Shown one piece after another: positions 1 to 4,330 of a stretch of DNA of 5,122 bases. The translations under genes and the position numbers were made by a program. The notes beneath the pieces are model-generated. The model was not told the DNA's origin, did not search any database, and was given only the letters and a program-made list of their open reading frames with translations. The stretch covers positions 1-5,122 of the forward strand of contig CAIKRN010000273.1 of assembly GCA_903829855.1 (NCBI GenBank). The letters are read 5' to 3'. Origin of the DNA: an uncultured Opitutia bacterium (GTDB lineage: Bacteria; Verrucomicrobiota; Verrucomicrobiia; Opitutales; UBA953). Positions within the stretch are counted from its first letter, which is position 1; every line of letters starts with the position of its first letter.

Positions 1-143
1 CGGACTCGCGTGAGCTGCCAGTCGCGGGAACCTTCCTTCGTGTTTTCCTCTGAGACACGGTTGCGGTGTGCCGCCGCTTCACCACGCAGGTTCGCGGCGA
101 AGGCACCGACGCCGGTGGTGAGGAGAAAGCGACGGCGGTCCAT
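1..143 (-). CDS. N-terminal fragment of a Tat-exported protein, possibly N,N-dimethylformamidase beta-subunit-like
   Basis: Only the first 47 codons are inside the window; the gene runs off the low-coordinate end. The protein opens MDRRRFLLTTGVGAF, a clear twin-arginine signal: Arg3-Arg4-Arg5-Phe-Leu-Leu, then a short hydrophobic stretch and a plausible cleavage site after the Ala23-Ala25 run. The mature part has EENTKEGSRDWQLTRV at residues 32-47. From memory, an ENxxxGxxDWQLTRxR stretch just after the signal is typical of secreted planctomycete and verrucomicrobial proteins annotated as N,N-dimethylformamidase beta-subunit-like. The family call is therefore tentative, and any catalytic region is outside the window. 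The ATG lies one base after the TAA of the metallophosphoesterase gene, so this is the next cistron of the same operon, probably read by re-initiation. Only a weak purine-rich AAAAAGAAA precedes it. The reading frame and Tat signal are secure; the enzyme name is not. Confidence 0.72.
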   Translation of the reverse strand, partial: MDRRRFLLTTGVGAFAANLRGEAAAHRNRVSEENTKEGSRDWQLTRV

Positions 144-144
144 G

Positions 145-1092
145 TTATTTCTTTTTAGGTGCGGCGGTCTTCTTGGGCGCCGGCTGGCGTCCGAAGAACC
201 ACTTGGCCTCGCCGTTCCAGACGTGGTCAGTTTCGAGGGTGTTCAGCTTCAGTTGGAAGCCGTGCGCGTTGAATCGGGCCGCGGTCCAGCCGGTGGAGTT
301 GGTATTCGCGTTGAAGACGTAAGCGCAGGCGATGGTGCTGATGATGTGGATGCCGTTCTCCAAGGCCTGCGTCCATTCATGGGTGTGGCCGTGGATATAA
401 GCCTTCACCTGCGGGCGCTTGGCGATCTCGGGCCAGAAGTCCGCCGTATCGGCGATGCCGCCCTTGTAGTGGCTCGTGTCTCCGCCGACCTGCGGGTTGT
501 GGTGGCCAATCAAAATGACCTGTTTGGCAGGGACTTCGTCAATCTTGGCGAGGGTCCAGGCGATTTGTTCCGCCCCCAGCAACCCGCCCGGGCCAGGGGT
601 CTTGTCTAAAGTGTCGAGCAGGATGAGTCGCGTCGATGGCAGGTCGATGAGGCTGTTATGTCGGTGCTCTTTGAGTGCGGAGGCACTCTTCATCTCCGGG
701 AAGGCCGCCATGAAGATATCACGGACGTCATGATTACCGAGGGTGAGGTGTAGTGGGATGCCCGCCTCGCGAAGCGGGGCGACGATCTCGCGGACGAGGG
801 CGTAATCCTCAGCGGTGCCAATCGCGAGCGCGAGGTCACCGTTGATGATGATCGCGGCGGGCTTTTGCGGCCGGGCCAGAATTTGCTTCACCGCTAGGCG
901 GAGATGTTCGCCATCGGCCTTGGCATTAGCGGGAATCTTCTCTGCTGGGACGCCGGTGATATGGATATCGTTGATGAGGATGATTTCGTCACCGCCCGAG
1001 GTATCGAGCGCCGCTAGGCCGCGGAGTGGGTAGGCGAGGGTCGCGAGACCAGCGAGCTGGAAGAATCGGCGCCGCGAGAGGTGGAGAGTCAT
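145..1092 (-). CDS. Tat-exported calcineurin-like metallophosphoesterase
   Basis: This 315-aa protein is a complete two-metal phosphoesterase. The N terminus has a twin-arginine signal (SRRRFFQ at residues 6-12, hydrophobic stretch to about 25, possible cleavage near Ala27-Ala28), so it probably acts outside the cytoplasm. All five metal-binding blocks of the family are visible in order: Asp42-Ile-His44, Gly85-Asp86, GNHD at 119-122, Gly196-His197 and GHTH at 235-238. The fold is therefore intact and probably active on a phosphomonoester or phosphodiester; the substrate cannot be read from sequence. Class III (CpdA/GpdQ-like) phosphodiesterases share this block order. The C terminus is a basic Ala/Pro/Lys tail (about residues 304-315). 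The ATG overlaps the TGA of the upstream PIG-L gene (ATGA, 1089-1092) and no Shine-Dalgarno sequence precedes it, which points to translational coupling. Confidence 0.93.
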   Translation of the reverse strand: MTLHLSRRRFFQLAGLATLAYPLRGLAALDTSGGDEIILINDIHITGVPAEKIPANAKADGEHLRLAVKQILARPQKPAAIIINGDLALAIGTAEDYALVREIVAPLREAGIPLHLTLGNHDVRDIFMAAFPEMKSASALKEHRHNSLIDLPSTRLILLDTLDKTPGPGGLLGAEQIAWTLAKIDEVPAKQVILIGHHNPQVGGDTSHYKGGIADTADFWPEIAKRPQVKAYIHGHTHEWTQALENGIHIISTIACAYVFNANTNSTGWTAARFNAHGFQLKLNTLETDHVWNGEAKWFFGRQPAPKKTAAPKKK

Positions 1093-1889
1093 GGAAGGGG
1101 TTGTTCGAGGGCAGCTTCATAGACCTCATCGACTAAAGTATCCGCACCGAGTGCGTCGCGGAGTGGGTCAATGTTCGTGGCGCTGAAGCCGAGGTGAAGG
1201 TGGCGGCGCCAGCCTTGGGCGTAAGTGAACTGGCCAGAGAGTTTGCCGACGAGCAGCGACATGGCATCAAGGGTGGCGAGGTAGGAATCCATCCCCTGGC
1301 TTTTATCGAGCCAATCCTTTTGGGAGGCGTGAGCACCGAGCGCTTGTTTGGCCTCCGCATGTTGCGCGGAGGTGTCGACGTACAGGCCGGCCCGGACTTT
1401 CTGGCGGAGCGGATCACGTAGGCCGTGGGGCATGGCGTGGTAGATGGTCACATCGTGCGCATAAGGTGGCGCCGGCGGGACGGTGTCGAAGTTGGGCATG
1501 CCGTGGGTGAAGGCCGCCGAGACGGCCAGCCGCGCACAGGTCATGTGATCCTCCATGTAGTCCGATAGGGCATGGGTGAGGATGATGTCGGCCTTGGACT
1601 GGCGGATGACGGCAGCGATTTTGCGCATGACCTCAATGTCGTAGGTCAGCGTCATGTCATTAACCACCGGCGGATAAAACTTCGCGCCGAGGAGGCGTGC
1701 GGCCTCTTGGGCTTCGGCGAGGCGAACGATCGCGGTCGTGGGTCCATCCATCTGGACGGAGCCACCGTTGCCCGCGCAGAGGTCGAAGTAGTGTAGATCC
1801 CAGCCACGCTTCGCGAGCTGGAGCATCGTGCCGGCGGCGTAGAACTCGACGTCGTCGGGGTGGGCGAAGATGGCTAAGACGGAAGGCAT
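1089..1889 (-). CDS. PIG-L/LmbE-family zinc-dependent deacetylase
   Basis: This 266-aa protein has the signature of the PIG-L (LmbE/BshB-like) hydrolases, which usually remove an N-acyl group from an amino-sugar conjugate. AHPDDVEF at residues 9-16 gives the metal ligands His10 and Asp13 and the general-base Asp12. RLAEAQEAARLLGA at 56-69 is the conserved helix after the first core strand. SDYMEDH at 109-115 supplies the third zinc ligand, His115. This DYMEDH form differs from the HPDH form of bacillithiol-type BshB and, from memory, is common in planctomycete and verrucomicrobial paralogues of unknown substrate, so I do not assign bshB. There is no signal peptide, so it is predicted cytoplasmic. 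The ATG sits 6 bp after the oxidoreductase stop, and its TGA overlaps the next ATG. A role in deacylating an imported sugar derivative is inferred from the context. Confidence 0.93.
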   Translation of the reverse strand: MPSVLAIFAHPDDVEFYAAGTMLQLAKRGWDLHYFDLCAGNGGSVQMDGPTTAIVRLAEAQEAARLLGAKFYPPVVNDMTLTYDIEVMRKIAAVIRQSKADIILTHALSDYMEDHMTCARLAVSAAFTHGMPNFDTVPPAPPYAHDVTIYHAMPHGLRDPLRQKVRAGLYVDTSAQHAEAKQALGAHASQKDWLDKSQGMDSYLATLDAMSLLVGKLSGQFTYAQGWRRHLHLGFSATNIDPLRDALGADTLVDEVYEAALEQPLP

Positions 1890-1895
1890 CAGAGT

Positions 1896-2930
1896 TTAGG
1901 CGACTTTGACGGGCTGGCCGCCGGTCGCGGCACTCTGGTCGGCGGCAAAGATGACTTTGAAGGTGCGCAGCGCGTCCGTGAAACTCGTCAGGGGCATATC
2001 CTGATTCTTATCGAGGGCATCGAAGAAGGCCTGGAATTGGGACTGGTAGGGGTGGTCGCTGACGTCGCCGGAATCGAGCATCTTCATGGAGAGCTCACTC
2101 CATTGGGCTTTGTCGGTCTTCAGCTTGGCGGAGTGGAACTTGTTATCGAGGACGCTGCCATGGCTACCCACGAGGTGGGTGTGGAAGTAATAGGGCTGGA
2201 GGCAGTCGACAATCGCGGCGCATTTGCCGACGGCGCCATTCTTGAACTTCAGAATCGTGACCGCGGAGGTGTCATATTCGTAAGGTGTAAAGTATTCGCT
2301 CTTCGACTTCGTGCTGAAGCTCGTGACCGAGTCGACTTCGCCCGGCATGCACATCAGGAGTGCATCGAGGGCGTGGCAGCCAGCGGTGAGGAGGGCGCTG
2401 CCGCCATCCTTCTTGCCGATATTCCAGCGGTACTGGCCATACCATGGGCCGATGCCGTGGTAGTAATCGACTTCACCGTAATGGATGTCGCCGATGAGCC
2501 CTTGATCAATGACGGCCTTGGTGGCTTCCATCTGGCTGGAAAAACGGCACTCGAAGCAGACGCAGCCCTTCACGCCGTTCTGCTTAGCGGCTTCGAAGAT
2601 CTGGATTACTTCAGCCATCGAGTTGGCCATCGGCTTCTCGAGGATGATGTGCTTCTTCGCTTTAGCGGCGGCGACAGCCTGAGCGCAGTGCTGGCTCGGG
2701 TAGCTCGTGATATCGACCACGTGGAGGGAGGTGTCTGCCAAGAGGGCCTCGACGGTGTCGTAGACTTTGATCTGGCTGCCGTGCTTGGCGCTGAGCGTGG
2801 CAGCGTCGAGCGGGCGAGAGGAGTAGACGGCCGTGACTTGTGCTTGGCTCGTGGCGTTGATGGCGTCGATGTGGGCCGCGGCAGCCCAGCCGTAGCCGAT
2901 GACGCCGACGTTATATTTCTTGGTGCTCAT
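1896..2930 (-). CDS. Gfo/Idh/MocA-family NAD(P)-dependent oxidoreductase (operon-leading copy)
   Basis: This is a complete 344-aa protein of typical family length. Residues 1-120 are a Rossmann domain: GVIGYG at 9-14 with His20 is the dinucleotide loop, and EKP at 98-100 carries the family's catalytic Lys99. The C-terminal alpha/beta domain has GGSALLTAGCHALDAL at 176-191, including the conserved GCHxxD block (His186, Asp189). Members oxidise, epimerise or dehydrate sugars and inositols using bound or exchangeable NAD(P). I chose the ATG at 2930 (MSTKKYNVGVIGYG) because it puts the Rossmann strand at the usual distance from the N terminus; an upstream TTG at 2990 would add 20 residues of unlikely Ser/Pro-rich sequence. 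AAGAAG about 7 bases upstream is only a weak ribosome binding site. The gene leads the downstream four-gene set and follows a repeat-rich intergenic region. The substrate is unknown. Confidence 0.95.
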   Translation of the reverse strand: MSTKKYNVGVIGYGWAAAAHIDAINATSQAQVTAVYSSRPLDAATLSAKHGSQIKVYDTVEALLADTSLHVVDITSYPSQHCAQAVAAAKAKKHIILEKPMANSMAEVIQIFEAAKQNGVKGCVCFECRFSSQMEATKAVIDQGLIGDIHYGEVDYYHGIGPWYGQYRWNIGKKDGGSALLTAGCHALDALLMCMPGEVDSVTSFSTKSKSEYFTPYEYDTSAVTILKFKNGAVGKCAAIVDCLQPYYFHTHLVGSHGSVLDNKFHSAKLKTDKAQWSELSMKMLDSGDVSDHPYQSQFQAFFDALDKNQDMPLTSFTDALRTFKVIFAADQSAATGGQPVKVA

Positions 2931-2993
2931 GGGGTCACTTCTTGGGGGTGAGCAAAAGGATGCTCGCACGCCGAAAAGAAGGAAACCCAATCG

Positions 2994-3029
2994 GGTGTCT
3001 TTTTACGCTCGAATGGTGTCTTTTAACGC
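2994..3029. repeat. 15-bp direct repeat at 21-bp period upstream of the oxidoreductase
   Basis: GGTGTCTTTTTACGC at 2994-3008 and GGTGTCTTTTAACGC at 3015-3029 match at 14 of 15 positions. Their starts are 21 bp apart, about two helical turns, so they would present the same face of the DNA. They lie about 64-100 bp upstream of the gene starting at 2930. The far copy runs into the foot of the 13-bp stem hairpin. Tandem sites with this spacing are typical of operators for dimeric activators or repressors, but a chance local duplication is also possible. No matching regulator gene is in the window. Confidence 0.5.
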
Positions 3030-3050
3030 GACGCGGAGCGTCGCGTTAAA
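3022..3050. repeat. Perfect 13-bp stem hairpin
   Basis: TTTAACGCGACGC (3022-3034) pairs perfectly with GCGTCGCGTTAAA (3038-3050) around a 3-base loop. It lies 92 bases upstream of the second oxidoreductase and downstream of the kinase on the transcribed strand. Neither side has a clean T-run after the stem, so it is not a standard intrinsic terminator, although the A/T foot could help. It may act as a terminator or attenuator between the two gene sets, as an mRNA-stabilising structure, or be a copy of a dispersed palindromic repeat. Confidence 0.7.
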
Positions 3051-3140
3051 GGAAGGTGGTGGCGGTTAGCGGTTGGCGGTTGGGCTGAAGCCAAGAAGGC
3101 AAAGGGAGACCGGAAACCGGATAGGATGCTGTGGCCTTTG

Positions 3141-3165
3141 GTAGGGATGGCTCTCCGAGCCGTCC
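3141..3165 (+). repeat. REP-like unit 1 (GTAG-headed hairpin)
   Basis: The unit begins GTAG at 3141-3144, immediately followed by a 9-bp stem GGATGGCTC/GAGCCGTCC around a TCC loop. The fourth pair is a T-G wobble. A GTAG tetranucleotide at the foot of an imperfect hairpin is the known hallmark of REP sequences moved by RAYT (TnpA_REP) transposases. Confidence 0.65.
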
Positions 3166-3202
3166 GTTCGCGGAGTGATGTGCTGATGTTGAACTGGTCA
3201 AC

Positions 3203-3227
3203 GGCGGGCTCGGAGAGCCCGCCCTAC
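3203..3227 (-). repeat. REP-like unit 2 (GTAG-headed hairpin, inverted)
   Basis: On the minus strand the unit begins GTAG at 3227-3224 and continues as a fully Watson-Crick 9-bp stem GGCGGGCTC/GAGCCCGCC with the same TCC loop as unit 1. It is the better paired of the two and may be closer to the family consensus. Confidence 0.65.
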
Positions 3228-3295
3228 CAGCTACCACCTAAGAATGGTGATCTCTTGTTCTTCCTAACCGCTAACCGCCAACCGCACCCACCTCG

Positions 3296-3312
3296 CGGCG
3301 GCGAAGCCGCCG
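3296..3312 (-). terminator. Hairpin abutting the kinase stop codon, possible terminator
   Basis: On the minus strand CGGCGGC-TTC-GCCGCCG forms a 7-bp all-GC stem that begins at the first base after the kinase TGA. No T-run follows (the next bases are CGAGGTGGG), so if it ends transcription it is not by the classic intrinsic mechanism. It may instead protect the 3' end of the transcript or be another small palindromic repeat. Confidence 0.35.
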
Positions 3313-4323
3313 TCAAAACTCTCCGAACCCGAACTGCTCGGCCAAGGCCAGACAGTCCTTCACCGGACGCAGGCCTTTGGAGGGCGTGGGGTCGGCGAGG
3401 CAGGCGGCAGCACAGCAGACGGCGAGTTTGAGGCGTTCCTGGATCTCGAGGCCTTCGTGCAATCCGTAAAGCATGCCAGCGGCGAACGCATCACCCGCAC
3501 CAGTCGCTCCCTTGCTGTAGCCAGCGGGAAGTTTGAGCGAGGGTTGCTTGAGGCGGAGGCCTTCAGCGGTCGCACAGACGGAGCCATGCTCGGTGTGGAT
3601 GGTGACAGTCTTCTTCACCCCGAGCGAGAGCAGTTGTTCGGCGGTGCGCAGCAGCCAGCCCGCATTTTTGGCATCGATGACTTCGCCGACGGTGATGCCG
3701 GCTTCGATCTCGTTGATGACGAGGTGGTCGGTGAGCGGCAGGGCGCTGAGCGCAATCTCGCGGAACTGTGGGTGCGGCGTGCTAACCATGTCGACGGAGG
3801 TCTCGAGTCCCGCCGAGCGGGCATTGAAGAGGAGTTTTGCAGCATAGGTCTGGCCGCCCTCGAAAGTATCCATGCGATCGAGCAGCATCAGGTAGCCGAG
3901 GTGCAAGATACGGGCGTTGGTCTTGGTGAAGGAGCAGTGTTTGACGTCAAAGAAGGCGTTGGCTCCGCGGCAATGGAAGAAGGTGCGACGGCCGGTCGAC
4001 TGCACGGTCATGGCGTCGGTATAGGATGTCGGGTGCTCCTTGCTGAGGTGTAGGAGGGAGACGTCGATGCGGTGGTTCTGGCAGTCGCGTTTGATCCACT
4101 GGCCATTGGCGTCGTCGCCAACGAGCCCGCAGGCGGCGAGGGGGAACTCGACCTTCATCGCGGCGAGGTCCTTGAGGACGTTATAAGGGCCGCCGCCGTT
4201 GGAACGCGATTCGCTCAGGATGCTCGCGAGCATGTCCTGGGCTGGGTAGCCATCGATAATCTTGACGTAATCGACGATGAAATTGCCGGCGGCAAGAATG
4301 CCTTGGCGGGGAGTTTTTGGCAT
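3313..4323 (-). CDS. PfkB-family (ribokinase-like) carbohydrate kinase
   Basis: This 336-aa protein is a full-length PfkB kinase, which transfers the ATP gamma-phosphate to a sugar or nucleoside hydroxyl. GGGPYNV at residues 43-49 is the family's first signature and substrate-lid region. GRRTFFHCRGANAFF at 111-125 is a substrate-side segment. NEIEAG at 204-209 is the conserved NxxE-type metal/ATP region. GATGAGDAF at 272-280 is the second signature, with anion-hole glycines and catalytic base Asp278. The start at 4323 puts the first strand (GILAAGNFIVDYV) at the N terminus. A longer frame to 4635 exists but only as a shadow of the upstream gene. It begins 7 bp after the oxidoreductase stop without a recognisable ribosome binding site, so the two are probably coupled. 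The sugar specificity cannot be told; ribokinase, fructokinase and inositol kinase types all share these motifs. Confidence 0.95.
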   Translation of the reverse strand: MPKTPRQGILAAGNFIVDYVKIIDGYPAQDMLASILSESRSNGGGPYNVLKDLAAMKVEFPLAACGLVGDDANGQWIKRDCQNHRIDVSLLHLSKEHPTSYTDAMTVQSTGRRTFFHCRGANAFFDVKHCSFTKTNARILHLGYLMLLDRMDTFEGGQTYAAKLLFNARSAGLETSVDMVSTPHPQFREIALSALPLTDHLVINEIEAGITVGEVIDAKNAGWLLRTAEQLLSLGVKKTVTIHTEHGSVCATAEGLRLKQPSLKLPAGYSKGATGAGDAFAAGMLYGLHEGLEIQERLKLAVCCAAACLADPTPSKGLRPVKDCLALAEQFGFGEF

Positions 4324-4330
4324 GAGAAAT

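Larger units (their letters stand above)
3141..3227. repeat. REPIN-like pair of inverted REP units
   Basis: Two 25-base GTAG-headed hairpin units face each other across a 37-base spacer, an 87-bp structure with the layout and approximate size described for REPINs. The units match at 21 of 25 positions. All four differences fall in paired stem positions and keep pairing: A-T becomes C-G, and the T-G wobble becomes G-C. The extended arms, from one base before the GTAG to two bases beyond the hairpin, match at 24 of 28. No RAYT transposase is in the window, so mobilisation would have to be in trans. Confidence 0.65.
3055..3292. repeat. 238-bp inverted-repeat element with heptamer-repeat ends
   Basis: The 30-base ends at 3055-3084 and, in reverse complement, 3292-3263 agree at 25 of 30 positions. 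Each starts GGTGG and contains three tandem copies of the heptamer GCGGTTR (3062-3082; on the minus strand 3285-3265). Between them sits the REPIN-like pair. The arrangement resembles a small non-autonomous mobile element (MITE-like) or a composite of two repeat families. I see no clear target-site duplication outside the ends, and no open frame inside that could encode a transposase. Confidence 0.6.
2931..3312. other. Repeat-rich intergenic region
   Basis: These 382 bases separate the kinase stop from the start of the second oxidoreductase. I find no credible gene. From the kinase side they hold a 7-bp hairpin touching the stop codon, a 238-bp nested inverted-repeat element with two REP-like hairpins at its centre, a perfect 13-bp stem hairpin, a direct repeat at 21-bp period, and about 60 bases of leader with a weak GAGCA/TGCTC inverted repeat (2950-2965). 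The promoter of the four-gene set should lie in the last 100 bases or so before 2930, but I see no convincing -35/-10 pair. Any reading frames here are formed by the repeats. Confidence 0.85.

Noticed and set aside
10..609. 199-codon plus-strand frame across the phosphoesterase 3' end and the next gene start
   Set aside because: It spans two real minus-strand genes and has no recognisable motif; it is an antisense shadow.
1089..1889. Naming the PIG-L gene bshB (bacillithiol deacetylase)
   Set aside because: The third zinc-ligand segment is DYMEDH instead of HPDH, and no other bacillithiol genes are in view.
2037..2951. Long 304-codon open frame on the plus strand opposite the second oxidoreductase
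   Set aside because: It is antisense to a gene with all family motifs, has a biased Val/Asp/Gly/Ala composition typical of reverse-strand reading of GC-rich codons, and shows no recognisable domain.
2931..2990. TTG start at 2990 for the second oxidoreductase
   Set aside because: It adds 20 atypical residues before a standard Rossmann start; the ATG at 2930 fits the family length.
3110..3120. CCGG-AAA-CCGG small palindrome
   Set aside because: A 4-bp stem is expected by chance in this GC-rich stretch.
3046..3237. 63-codon minus-strand frame inside the intergenic repeats
   Set aside because: It is made of the inverted-repeat sequence, with no family similarity or ribosome binding site.
3062..3285. 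Heptamer repeats considered as a CRISPR array
   Set aside because: The 7-bp units are contiguous without spacers and occur as two mirrored triplets; there are no cas genes.
3457..4053. Plus-strand frames opposite the kinase, including 198- and 104-codon ones
   Set aside because: The minus-strand kinase has complete PfkB signatures here; these are composition-driven shadows.
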